A DNA stretch of 20,582 nt from Cymbomonas tetramitiformis. Its lineage: Eukaryota; Chlorophyta; Pyramimonadophyceae; Pyramimonadales; Pyramimonadaceae. Each line of letters starts with the position of its first letter. Position 1 is the first letter of the stretch. The position numbers were made by a program, and so were the translations under genes. Of the stretch, positions 11,301 to 17,100 are shown piece by piece. The stretch is from assembly GCA_001247695.2 (NCBI GenBank), contig LGRX02028905.1, forward strand, positions 1 to 20,582, read 5' to 3'. Below the pieces are notes generated by a model. That model was not told the DNA's origin. It did not search any database and saw nothing but the letters and a program-made list of their open reading frames with translations.

Positions 11301-13574
11301 CCGATGGAGCGCAGGAGGGACATCATGGAGCAGTGCGGGTGCGGAGTGGTGGTGGCGCAGCAGCGGCATGCGCAGGCCTGCGAAGACATGTCGCTTGCGC
11401 AGGGTGTGCCGATGGTGGTGGTGGTTGAGAATGCGGCGACTGCAGTGATGAGCCCTAATGTGCATGACGATGCCAACACTACTGACAAGCAGTGGGCGGA
11501 GTGCATGCAGCAGCGTGGGAGGTTGCCGGCAACGCTGGCATACATACTGTTCACATCTGGGTCCACGGGCAAGCCAAAGGGTGTGATGGTGAGCCACGGC
11601 AACCTGGTGCCGTTGCTGGTAGAGTGGATACATGATATTGGGCTGTGCTCGAGCGATCGATTCTTGCATGCTTGCACATTTACCTTTGACCAATCTGTGG
11701 AAATCATTTTCAGTACATTGGTTGCTGGAGCAACACTGGTTGTGAGCAAGCCTGATGCGCTCGTAGACCCAGAATACCTAAAGCTTCTGATGATGAAGGA
11801 GCGAGTGACCTGTACTTACTTTGTGCCATCCGTGGTGTCTGCGCATATGCTGAGCAGTGCCTTCTCCGCAACTGACTGGGTCCCAACCTCCCTCCGCAAC
11901 CTATTTTTCATTGGTGAAGCCCTCACGAAAGAGCTGGCGGTTCAATTGTTGAGCCAATCACATGCATTCCATCTATGGAACCGATATGGCCCTACCGAGG
12001 TGACATGCACCGCCACACATTTCCACGTTCAACTTTTCAATGGCGAACTAGACTGTAAAGAGAGTCAGTTTGTACCCATCGGCACCGTTTCAGCCAACAC
12101 CCTGGCGTTCGTGCTAGACCCGCACCGCCAGCCCGTGCCCATCGGCGTCCCCGGCGAGCTCTACCTCGGCGGGCCCAAAGTCACCCAAGGGTACATCGGG
12201 CGCCCCGACCTCACCGAGGCAGCATTTGTGGACCTCCCGCAGCTGTGCTCCAGCGGCAAGCTGTACAAGACTGGGGACCGCGTGCGGTGGCTGGCAAGCG
12301 GGAACCTGGAGTTCCTGGGGCGCATGGACCACCAGGTGAAGCTCAACGGCCTGCGCATCGAGCTCGGAGAGATCGAGGCGGCGTTGCGCCGGCACGAGGG
12401 CGTCCGCGACGCCGCGGTGGTGGTGAAGCGGGAGCCCTCCACAGGCAGAAAGCAGCTGGTGGGATACGTGCTGCCTGCGGGCGCAGATATCGATGGCGCT
12501 CGCGCGGAGTGCGCGGGGGTGCTGCCGGTGTACATGGTGCCCGCAGCCATTGTGGCGATGGAGGAGTGGCCGATGACATCCAGCGGGAAGCTGGACAGGA
12601 AGCAGCTGCCAGATCCAGACTGGGGCTGCGGCGGCGGCGGTGCGCAGGAGTACGTGGCACCTCGTAGTGAGGTGGAGCGCACGGTGGCAGCCATCTGGAG
12701 TGAGGTGCTGGGGGTGGGGCGGGTTGGCGCGCTGAGTGATTTCTATTTGCTGGGGGGCACATCACTGGTAGCGGTGAGGTGCGCGACACTCATGCGCATC
12801 CAGCTGCAGGTGGATGTGAAAGCCGCGCACCTTCTGGCGGCGAGCACAGTGGAGGCAGCGGCGGCAACAGTGACTGCATTGCGCTGTGCGGATACCGACG
12901 GGACGCTCACCGCGGACAAGCAACGCCGCCCCGAGCTGGCGGCGCGGGAGCGGCGGTCTCCGGATGAGCTGGTGCCGCTGTCCATGTCACAGCAGCAGAT
13001 GTGGGTGCTGCACGAGCTGGAGGGCGCCTCCGGGGCGTACAACGTGCCCACAGCGATGTGGGTGCGGGGCGAGCTGTGTGTGGAGGCTGTGGTGAAGGCG
13101 GTGCGCATGGTGGCGGCGCGCCACGAGGTGCTGCGGGCCACATACGTGGACACACACGACGACGGCGTGATGCAGCGCATCGTGCCGGTGGAGGACTGGG
13201 AGCTGCAGTGGGGGCTTGTGGAAGCGCAGAGCGAGGAGGGCCTGCAGGCAGTGGTCGCGGAGGAAGTTGCAAAGGGCTTCGATCTGCGCTCAGAGAGCCC
13301 GCTGCGTCTGCTGGTGGCTCAGCAAACACTGCCCATGACGACCTCATCAAACGGCGCTGCGGCTGCCGCGAGTGGAACGATCGGTGCCGGAACCAGCTGC
13401 AGCTCGCACGAGGGAAGCAGTAGTGGTGGTGATGTCAGCGGTTGTAGTAGTGGCATGTTGGACACCGCGGCGGGGCGTCTGGGAGCGGTGGTGGTGAACA
13501 TGCATCACATCGTGGTGGTGACTTCAAGCTTTGCTAATCCAAGGACAATATGGTGCCAAGAGTGGAGACACTAG
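1..13574 (+). CDS. Multimodular nonribosomal peptide synthetase, 5' portion (5' end outside window; stop supplied by an insertion)
   Basis: This open frame (codons starting at position 3) activates amino acids as adenylates, loads them on carrier domains and condenses them in order. Domain order is C(end)-A-T, then C-A-T three times, then a broken C. Every A domain shows FTSGSTGKPKG, YGPTE, YKTGD and the GKLDR lysine; every carrier shows LGGTSL with the phosphopantetheine serine; every complete C domain shows HHIVVDG. The first in-frame GTG at 27 is not the real start: codons 3-26 read SSRHSKGG, which recurs internally at about 3570, 7125 and 10680, so the gene continues upstream. The C-terminal residues after HHIVV, encoded from 13518, are foreign and end at TAG 13572-13574. 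The product would lack a release domain. It is certain as an NRPS; its substrates and product are unknown. Confidence 0.96.
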   Translation, partial: SSRHSKGGVVAFDGLQEVDDTRDNTGMVDTSAPAAESAKFDIDWGVSPTPEGRLEGAIVYNTDLFDHGTVQRMAQRLPVLLERMLESPDAAVHSLRAMDEAEETQVLVEWNATAQPYPKDTTAHELIEAQMAATPHAVALVCEGAEVSYGELDVRSRRLALALRRLGVGVVGSSCVVGLCLERSVEEVVGMLGIWRAGGAYVPLDPHWPMERRRDIMEQCGCGVVVAQQRHAQACEDMSLAQGVPMVVVVENAATAVMSPNVHDDANTTDKQWAECMQQRGRLPATLAYILFTSGSTGKPKGVMVSHGNLVPLLVEWIHDIGLCSSDRFLHACTFTFDQSVEIIFSTLVAGATLVVSKPDALVDPEYLKLLMMKERVTCTYFVPSVVSAHMLSSAFSATDWVPTSLRNLFFIGEALTKELAVQLLSQSHAFHLWNRYGPTEVTCTATHFHVQLFNGELDCKESQFVPIGTVSANTLAFVLDPHRQPVPIGVPGELYLGGPKVTQGYIGRPDLTEAAFVDLPQLCSSGKLYKTGDRVRWLASGNLEFLGRMDHQVKLNGLRIELGEIEAALRRHEGVRDAAVVVKREPSTGRKQLVGYVLPAGADIDGARAECAGVLPVYMVPAAIVAMEEWPMTSSGKLDRKQLPDPDWGCGGGGGGTQEYVAPRSEVERTVAAIWSEVLGVGRVGALSDFYLLGGTSLVAVRCATLMRIQLQVDVKAAHLLAASTVEAAAATVTALRCADTDGTLTADKQRRPELAARERRSPDELVPLSMSQQQMWVLHELEGASGAYNVPTAMWVRGELCVEAVVKAVRMVAARHEVLRATYVDTHDDGVMQRIVPVEDWELQWGLVEAQSEEGLQAVVAEEVAKGFDLRSESPLRLLVAQQTLPMTTSSNGAAAAASGTIGAGTSCSSHEGSSSGGDVSGCSSGMLDTAAGRLGAVVVNMHHIVVDGASSAVLLRDLATFYNAVVRSMQQVDTNGASAMAAAVAASSALPELAVQYTDWGLWQRQWLEGGGTLQAQLAYWQGALEEAPVLELCTDRPRPAVQTFCGASVPVVISREHAEALRALCRECGATLMMGALTVWAVLLCKHSGQGEVVVGTPWANRGHEEVQELIGYFVNTLALRIGVDGDLGFRQLLRHAKGVVLGAYYHADAPFHKVVEALGVAADPSRTPVYQTMMAWDEAEVAGSSRHSKGGVVAFDGLQEVDGTRDNTGMVDTSAPAAESAKFDIDWGGSPTPEGRLEGAIVYNTDLFDHGTVQRMAQRLPVLLERMLESPDAAVHSLRAMDEAEETQVLVEWNATAQPYPKDTTAHELIEAQMAATPHAVALVCEGAEVSYGELDVRSRRLALALRRLGVGVVGSSCVVGLCLERSVEEVVGMLGIWRAGGAYVPLDPHWPMERRRDIMEQCGCGVVVAQHRHAQACEDMSLAQGVPMVVVVENAATAVMSPDVHDDANTTDKQWAECMQQRGRLPATLAYILFTSGSTGKPKGVMVSHGNLVPLLWDVGQRFGLSAADKVLHTYTFTFDASVESIFCALVAGATLVVSKPDALLDPDYVLKMMLEHAITMADFVPSVLFALLQFNQMSGAIFPTSLRNLNLGGEALPHALAESVLKTSPQTRLWNAYGPTEATVTATRYQVKLTDGLLTCESGIGMPIGPPVANTLAFVLDPHRQPVPIGVPGELYLGGPKVTQGYIGRPDLTEAAFVDLPQLCSGGKLYKTGDRVRWLASGNLEFLGRMDHQVKLNGLRIELGEIEAALRRHEGVRDAAVVVKREPSTGREQLVGYVLPAGADIDGARAECARVLPVYMVPAAIVAMEEWPMTSSGKLDRKQLPDPDWGCGGGGAQEYVAPRSEVERTVAAIWSEVLGVGRVGALSDFYLLGGTSLVAVRCATLMRIQLQVDVKAAHLLAARTVEAAAATVTALRCADTDGTLTADKQRRPELAARERRSPDELVPLSMSQQQMWVLHELEAASGAYNVPTVMWVRGELCVEAVVKAVRMVAARHEVLRATYVDTHDDGVMQRIVPVEDWELLWGLVEAQSEEGLQAVVAEEVAKGFDLRSESPLRLLVAQQTLPMTTSSNGAAAAASGTIGAGTSCSSHEGSSSGGDVSGCSSGMLDTAAGRLGAVVVNMHHIVVDGASSAVLLRDLATFYNAVVRSMQQVDANGASPMAAAVAASSALPELAVQYTDWGLWQRQWLEGGGTLQAQLAYWQGALEEAPVLELCTDRPRPAVQTFCGASVPVVISREHAEALRALCRECGATLMMGALTVWAVLLCKHSGQGEVVVGTPWANRGHEEVQELIGYFVNTLALRIGVDGDLGFRQLLRHAKGVVLGAYYHADAPFHKVVEALGGAADPSRTPVYQTMMAWDEAEVAGSSRHSKGGVVAFDGLQEVDGTRDNTGMVDTSAPAAESAKFDIDWGVSPTPEGRLEGAIVYNTDLFDHGTVQRMAQRLPVLLERMLESPAAAVHSLRAMDEAEETQVLVEWNATAQPYPKDTTAHELIEAQMAATPHAVALVCEGAEVSYGELDVRSRRLALALRRLGVGVVGSSCVVGLCLERSVEEVVGMLGIWRAGGAYVPLDPHWPMERRRDIMEQCGCGVVVAQQRHAQACEDMSLAQGVPMVVVVENAATAVMSPNVHDDANTTDKQWAECMQQRGRLPATLAYILFTSGSTGKPKGVMVSHGNLVPLLWDVGQRFGLSAADKVLHTYTFTFDASVESIFCALVAGATLVVSKPDALLDPDYVLKMMLEHAITMAGFVPSILFAILQFNQMSGAIFPTSLRNLYLAGEIFPHALLESVLKTFSHTKLWNVYGPTEVTVTATRYQVKLTDGTLTCEGGIGIPIGPPVANTLAFVLDPHHQPVPIGVPGELYLGGPKVTQGYIGRPDLTEAAFVNLPQLCSSGKLYKTGDRVRWLASGNLESLGRMDHQVKLNGLRIELGEIEAALRRHEGVHDAAVVVKREPSTGREQLVGYVLPAGADIDGARAECARVLPVYMVPAAIVAMEEWPMTSSGKLDRKQLPDPDWGCGGGGAQEYVAPRSEVERTVAAIWSEVLGVGRVGALSDFYLLGGTSLVAVRCATLMRIQLQVDVKAAHLLAARTVEAAAATVTALRCADTDGTLTADKQRRPELAARERRSPDELVPLSMSQQQMWVLHELEGASGAYNVPTVMWVRGELCVEAVVKAVRMVAARHEVLRATYVDTHDDGVMQRIVPVEDWELQWGLVEAQSEEGLQAVVAEEVAKGFDLRSESPLRLLVAQQTLPMTTSSNGAAAAASGTIGAGTSCSSHEGSSSGGDVSGCSSGMLDTAAGRLGAVVVNMHHIVVDGASSAVLLRDLATFYNAVVRSMQQVDANGASPMAAAVAASSALPELAVQYTDWGLWQRQWLEGGGTLQAQLAYWQGALEEAPVLELCTDRPRPAVQTFCGASVPVVISREHAEALRALCRECGATLMMGALTVWAVLLCKHSGQGEVVVGTPWANRGHEEVQELIGYFVNTLALRIGVDGDLGFRQLLRHAKGVVLGAYYHADAPFHKVVEALGVAADPSRTPVYQTMMAWDEAEVAGSSRHSKGGVVAFDGLQEVDGTRDNTGMVDTSAPAAESAKFDIDWGVSPTPEGRLEGAIVYNTDLFDHGTVQRMAQRLPVLLERMLESPDAAVHSLRAMDEAEETQVLVEWNATAQPYPKDTTAHELIEAQMAATPHAVALVCEGAEVSYGELDVRSRRLALALRRLGVGVVGSSCVVGLCLERSVEEVVGMLGIWRAGGAYVPLDPHWPMERRRDIMEQCGCGVVVAQQRHAQACEDMSLAQGVPMVVVVENAATAVMSPNVHDDANTTDKQWAECMQQRGRLPATLAYILFTSGSTGKPKGVMVSHGNLVPLLVEWIHDIGLCSSDRFLHACTFTFDQSVEIIFSTLVAGATLVVSKPDALVDPEYLKLLMMKERVTCTYFVPSVVSAHMLSSAFSATDWVPTSLRNLFFIGEALTKELAVQLLSQSHAFHLWNRYGPTEVTCTATHFHVQLFNGELDCKESQFVPIGTVSANTLAFVLDPHRQPVPIGVPGELYLGGPKVTQGYIGRPDLTEAAFVDLPQLCSSGKLYKTGDRVRWLASGNLEFLGRMDHQVKLNGLRIELGEIEAALRRHEGVRDAAVVVKREPSTGRKQLVGYVLPAGADIDGARAECAGVLPVYMVPAAIVAMEEWPMTSSGKLDRKQLPDPDWGCGGGGAQEYVAPRSEVERTVAAIWSEVLGVGRVGALSDFYLLGGTSLVAVRCATLMRIQLQVDVKAAHLLAASTVEAAAATVTALRCADTDGTLTADKQRRPELAARERRSPDELVPLSMSQQQMWVLHELEGASGAYNVPTAMWVRGELCVEAVVKAVRMVAARHEVLRATYVDTHDDGVMQRIVPVEDWELQWGLVEAQSEEGLQAVVAEEVAKGFDLRSESPLRLLVAQQTLPMTTSSNGAAAAASGTIGAGTSCSSHEGSSSGGDVSGCSSGMLDTAAGRLGAVVVNMHHIVVVTSSFANPRTIWCQEWRH
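944..1418 (+). repeat. Divergent A-domain pocket cassette, type alpha (second copy 11618-12092)
   Basis: Between flanks shared by all modules (ending ttgct at 943 and resuming gccaacaccctgg at 1419), the sequence differs sharply from types beta and gamma. The segment covers pocket positions 235 to 331 of the A domain. Base composition drops: 27 of 60 bases are G or C in 961-1020 against 43 of 60 in 541-600. It is 475 bp, one codon longer than the other types. Confidence 0.88.
2301..5855 (+). other. NRPS module 2 (C-A type beta-T)
   Basis: C domain is 2301-3857: QQQMWVLHEL start motif, RHEVLRATYV, HHIVVDG at 2835-2855, YTDWGLW, YFVNT, DAPFHKV and DPSRTPVY. All known C motifs are present, in the form expected for joining L-residues; no epimerase precedes it. 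A domain is 3858-5510, with the pocket Asp codon at 4578 and catalytic Lys at 5475. The deduced code is DAEDNGAVTK. Two acidic pocket residues (Glu239, Asp278) are reminiscent of bacterial domains for basic amino acids, which is only an inference. Carrier is 5535 to about 5760, serine codon 5649. This C domain matches the module 5 C domain best: both have NVPTAMWV and VDTNGASAM. Confidence 0.93.
4508..4979 (+). repeat. Divergent A-domain pocket cassette, type beta (second copy 15786-16257)
   Basis: This 472-bp segment begins right after the shared ttgct and ends before gccaacaccctgg. It encodes WDVGQRFGL through IGPPV. The first part, to about 4705, is nearly the same as type gamma. The second part differs from gamma at many amino-acid positions, four of them in the specificity pocket. 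Confidence 0.88.
5856..9410 (+). other. NRPS module 3 (C-A type gamma-T)
   Basis: C domain is 5856-7412 with HHIVVDG at 6390-6410; it carries HELEAAS and WELLW variants. A domain is 7413-9065; the deduced code is DAEGYAVVTK, sharing Asp235, Ala236, Glu239, Val330 and Thr331 with type beta but changed at 278, 299, 301 and 322. Beyond the pocket cassette, this module and module 6 share FVNLP, LESLGR (Phe to Ser next to the A8 motif) and GVHDAAV. Carrier is 9090 to about 9315, serine codon 9204. DPHHQP at about 8569 is unique to this copy; other modules have DPHRQP. Confidence 0.92.
8063..8534 (+). repeat. Divergent A-domain pocket cassette, type gamma (second copy 19341-19812)
   Basis: This 472-bp segment is a sister of type beta. 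Changes against beta cluster after the pocket position 278 codon (gga, Gly, against gac, Asp) and include Tyr299, Ala301 and Val322 in place of Asn, Gly and Ala. The module 6 copy appears to match the module 3 copy throughout. Confidence 0.88.
9411..12968 (+). other. NRPS module 4 (C-A type alpha-T)
   Basis: C domain is 9411-10967 with HHIVVDG at 9945-9965. A domain is 10968-12623 with the same pocket cassette as module 1 (deduced code DQEYFIRCTK; I saw no difference by eye across 11618-12092). It also shares GRKQL, ECAGV and the LLAASTVEA carrier variant with module 1. Carrier is 12648 to about 12873, serine codon 12762. The module is 3 bp longer than type beta and gamma modules because the alpha cassette has one extra codon. 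This is the last module with all domains intact before the insertion. Confidence 0.92.
13513..13518 (+). repeat. Left copy of 6-bp target-site duplication (tggtgg)
   Basis: tggtgg here directly precedes the insert. The uninterrupted modules have a single tggtgg at this point (for example 2845-2850), followed by atgggg. Confidence 0.8.
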
Positions 13575-13664
13575 AATCAGCCACAATATTTACTGTAGAC
13601 AGAGCATCGCGACAAGCTCACTTCGGAACTCACGCCTTGCCAATCTCAAGACAATATTGTGCCA
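13519..13664 (+). repeat. Imperfect direct repeat at the left end of the insert, spaced 106 bp
   Basis: 13533-13558 and 13639-13664 agree at 21 of 26 bases around a gacaatat(g/t)gtgcca core. Weaker similarity extends left to the insert end (13519) and about 13625. In the second copy the core contains the perfect palindrome acaatattgt (13651-13660). A third acaatatt lies at 13583-13590 between them. The function is unknown; a subterminal protein-binding repeat of an element is one possibility. Confidence 0.55.
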
Positions 13665-14077
13665 GCATCTCGATCGCGCCGCTTTTCCCATGAAGGTTTT
13701 TCCAGCGGCTGTATTGTGCTGTATTTGCGGTGAGAGGATCCAGAGGACCCGTGGGACCGCGGGGGACGGCTTACCCATAATCCTAAGAACCCGATCAGTC
13801 GAGGACTGCTTAGGATCCCACAGAGCCTAGCCACCACTTGCAAGCCTATTCCTCAAGTGTAGTGCTGATAAAGCCCCTGTCTGTTTAAAGTTCCTGCACC
13901 GCATTAGAACAATAACCCTGTGCCACTGCGGAGCGGGTAACTGTTTAGCTCTGCCGTTAGCTTCAGGGTTCGGGGCCTCAACACATCTTTTCAGACCGAG
14001 TTCCTTGCTTTGCAAAAGTGTGCAGCTTGAATAGGAGAAAACTTAATAGTGGTAATAGGCTAAAAGGGACGGCGCCC

Positions 14078-14085
14078 TATAAAAG
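14078..14085 (+). promoter_or_regulatory. TATA-box-like motif near the right end of the insert
   Basis: TATAAAAG is a full match to the eukaryotic TATA consensus and lies about 45 bp before the NRPS coding sequence resumes. A start 25-35 bp downstream would fall near 14105-14120 and read into the 3' gene portion. There is no experimental or conservation support, and such an 8-mer can occur by chance in AT-richer sequence. Confidence 0.3.
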
Positions 14086-14088
14086 CCC

Positions 14089-14123
14089 ACTCAACGTTAT
14101 AATTGAGTCCTTTTTCCTTTTTT
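14089..14123 (+). terminator. Hairpin followed by T-runs at the right end of the insert
   Basis: ACTCAA (14089-14094) pairs perfectly with TTGAGT (14103-14108) around an 8-base loop. T-runs follow at 14111-14115 and 14118-14123. This resembles a factor-independent terminator, or a polymerase III stop at the end of an element transcribed rightwards. The same pyrimidine tract would also suit the 3' end of an intron. The assignment is weak, and it conflicts with the nearby TATA-like motif being used for read-through transcription. Confidence 0.3.
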
Positions 14124-14128
14124 GGTGG
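14123..14128 (+). repeat. Right copy of 6-bp target-site duplication (tggtgg)
   Basis: tggtgg is followed by the normal continuation atggggcgtcc. The first t may belong to the T-run of the insert, in which case the duplication is 5 bp (ggtgg). Confidence 0.75.
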
Positions 14129-17100
14129 ATGGGGCGTCCTCGGCTGTGCTGTTGCGTGATCTGGCAACCTTTTACAACGCGGTGGTGAGGAGCATGCAGC
14201 AGGTGGACACTAACGGCGCATCGGCAATGGCGGCAGCAGTAGCGGCATCATCAGCGCTGCCGGAGCTGGCTGTGCAGTACACAGACTGGGGGCTGTGGCA
14301 GCGGCAGTGGCTGGAGGGTGGCGGCACGCTCCAGGCACAGCTTGCCTACTGGCAAGGGGCTCTGGAGGAGGCCCCCGTGCTGGAGCTGTGCACGGACCGG
14401 CCACGACCTGCCGTGCAGACGTTCTGTGGTGCGTCCGTGCCTGTAGTCATCTCACGAGAGCACGCTGAGGCGCTGCGCGCGCTGTGCCGCGAGTGCGGGG
14501 CCACCCTCATGATGGGCGCCTTGACGGTGTGGGCGGTGCTGCTGTGCAAGCACAGCGGGCAGGGGGAGGTGGTGGTGGGCACACCCTGGGCAAACCGAGG
14601 CCACGAAGAGGTGCAGGAGCTGATCGGGTATTTTGTCACCACGCTGGCGCTGCGGATCGGGGTGGATGGGGACCTGGGCTTCCGGCAGCTGCTGCGGCAC
14701 GCCAAGGGCGTGGTGCTGGGGGCGTACTACCATGCTGATGCCCCCTTCCACAAGGTGGTGGAGGCGCTAGGGGTCGCAGCGGATCCCAGCCGCACTCCGG
14801 TGTATCAGACCATGATGGCATGGGATGAAGCGGAGGTGGCAGGGTCCTCAAGGCATAGCAAGGGTGGAGTGGTAGCGTTTGATGGGCTGCAAGAGGTGGA
14901 CGGCACGAGGGACAACACTGGCATGGTGGACACCAGCGCACCAGCAGCAGAGAGTGCAAAGTTTGATATTGATTGGGGTGTCAGCCCCACTCCTGAGGGA
15001 AGGCTGGAAGGCGCCATCGTCTACAACACAGATCTGTTTGACCACGGCACCGTGCAGCGTATGGCGCAGCGGCTGCCGGTGCTGCTGGAGCGCATGCTTG
15101 AGAACCCGGACGCCGCAGTGCACAGCTTGCGTGCCATGGATGAGGCTGAGGAGACCCAGGTGCTGGTGGAGTGGAATGCCACCGCCCAGCCATATCCAAA
15201 GGACACCACCGCGCACGAGCTGATTGAGGCCCAGATGGCGGCCACGCCGCATGCGGTGGCGCTGGTGTGTGAGGGCGCGGAGGTGAGCTACGGAGAGCTG
15301 GATGTGCGCAGCAGGCGGCTGGCGCTGGCACTGAGGCGGTTGGGTGTGGGTGTGGTGGGGTCATCATGCGTGGTGGGACTGTGCCTGGAGCGCAGTGTGG
15401 AGGAGGTGGTGGGGATGCTGGGGATCTGGCGTGCGGGGGGAGCGTATGTGCCGCTGGATCCACACTGGCCGATGGAGCGCAGGAGGGACATCATGGAGCA
15501 GTGCGGGTGCGGAGTGGTGGTGGCGCAGCAGCGGCATGCGCAGGCCTGCGAAGACATGTCGCTTGCGCAGGGTGTGCCGATGGTGGTGGTGGTTGAGAAT
15601 GCGGCGACCGCAGTGATGAGCCCTAATGTGCATGACGATGCCAACACTACTGACAAGCAGTGGGCGGAGTGCATGCAGCAGCGTGGGAGGTTACCGGCAA
15701 CGCTGGCATACATACTGTTCACATCTGGGTCCACGGGCAAGCCAAAGGGTGTGATGGTGAGCCACGGCAACCTGGTGCCATTGCTTTGGGATGTCGGCCA
15801 AAGATTTGGACTGTCAGCTGCGGATAAGGTTTTGCACACATACACGTTCACGTTTGACGCATCGGTAGAGTCCATATTTTGCGCACTGGTTGCTGGAGCA
15901 ACACTGGTTGTGAGCAAACCAGATGCACTGCTGGATCCAGATTACGTCCTGAAAATGATGTTGGAGCATGCAATAACAATGGCTGACTTTGTGCCATCGG
16001 TACTATTTGCACTTTTACAATTCAATCAGATGTCAGGGGCTATCTTCCCAACCTCGTTGCGGAACCTTAATCTTGGTGGGGAAGCGCTCCCACACGCCTT
16101 GGCAGAAAGTGTCTTGAAAACCTCCCCACAAACCCGACTATGGAATGCTTATGGCCCTACAGAGGCAACTGTCACAGCAACGCGCTACCAAGTCAAGCTC
16201 ACGGACGGCTTGCTCACCTGCGAGAGCGGTATTGGTATGCCCATCGGCCCCCCTGTGGCCAACACCCTGGCGTTCGTGCTGGACCCGCACCGCCAGCCCG
16301 TGCCCATCGGCGTCCCCGGCGAGCTCTACCTCGGCGGGCCCAAAGTCACCCAAGGGTACATCGGGCGCCCCGACCTCACCGAGGCGGCATTTGTGGACCT
16401 CCCGCAGCTGTGCTCCGGCGGCAAGCTGTACAAGACTGGGGACCGCGTGCGGTGGCTGGCAAGCGGGAACCTGGAGTTCCTGGGGCGCATGGACCACCAG
16501 GTGAAGCTCAACGGCCTGCGCATCGAGCTCGGAGAGATCGAGGCGGCGTTGCGCCGGCACGAGGGCGTCCGCGACGCCGCGGTGGTGGTGAAGCGGGAGC
16601 CCTCCACAGGCAGAGAGCAGCTGGTGGGATACGTGCTTCCTGCGGGCGCAGATATCGATGGCGCTCGCGCGGAGTGCGCGCGGGTGCTGCCGGTGTACAT
16701 GGTGCCCGCAGCCATTGTGGCGATGGAGGAGTGGCCGATGACATCCAGCGGGAAGCTGGACAGGAAGCAGCTGCCAGATCCAGACTGGGGCTGCGGCGGC
16801 GGCGGTGCGCAGGAGTACGTGGCACCTCGTAGTGAGGTGGAGCGCACGGTGGCAGCCATCTGGAGTGAGGTGCTGGGGGTGGGGCGGGTTGGCGCGCTGA
16901 GTGATTTCTATTTGCTGGGGGGCACATCACTGGTAGCGGTGAGGTGCGCGACACTCATGCGCATCCAGCTGCAGGTGGATGTGAAAGCCGCGCACCTTCT
17001 GGCGGCGCGCACAGTGGAGGCAGCGGCGGCAACAGTGACTGCATTGCGCTGTGCGGATACCGACGGGACGCTCACCGCGGACAAGCAACGCCGCCCCGAG

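Larger units (their letters stand above)
13519..14122. mobile_element. 604-bp non-coding insertion of unknown family inside the module 5 C domain
   Basis: The sequence has no counterpart in the equivalent place of modules 2, 3, 4 or 6 and is less GC-rich than the gene (27 of 60 bases in 13561-13620). It is bounded by tggtgg on both sides and adds exactly 604 plus 6 bp, as expected of a transposition-type insertion. The left end is tgacttcaag and the right end is T-rich. The ends are not inverted repeats, there is no TG...CA pairing as in a solo LTR, and there is no poly(A) tail. No transposase or reverse transcriptase fragment is recognisable. A short non-autonomous element, an unusual SINE, a remnant or an intron-forming element are all possible. 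The right end could lie at 14123, because one T is ambiguous. Confidence 0.75.

Noticed and set aside
13531..13830. A 99-codon open frame (TTG start) in the insert
   Set aside because: No recognisable domain, no ATG at its start, and length compatible with chance; its composition gives no sign of coding.
13835..13859. 6-bp inverted repeat CACTTG/CAAGTG in the insert
   Set aside because: Short stem with a 13-base loop and no T-run or other signal; expected by chance in a sequence of this length.
13946..13977. tRNA-like polymerase III boxes in the insert (tagctctgccg and ggttcggggcc)
   Set aside because: Each has mismatches to the A or B box consensus and they start only 21 bp apart, too close for a tRNA gene; no cloverleaf can be drawn.
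13827..14015. Minus-strand 62-codon frame in the insert
   Set aside because: Short, unrecognisable and without any supporting signal.
13519..14122. Insert as a solo LTR or a terminal-inverted-repeat transposon
   Set aside because: It starts with TG but does not end in CA, and the reverse complement of the right end (aaaaaaggaaaaagg) does not match the left end.
13501..14130. Frameshift as a simple sequencing error
   Set aside because: The disruption is 610 extra bases with a clean target duplication, not a one-base slip; the coding sequence on both sides is otherwise intact.
13518..14192. Canonical GT-AG intron using a downstream AG (14188-14189 or 14191-14192)
   Set aside because: Both AGs give the wrong phase for the GT sites at 13512, 13515 or 13518, and would also delete conserved C-domain residues after HHxxxDG.
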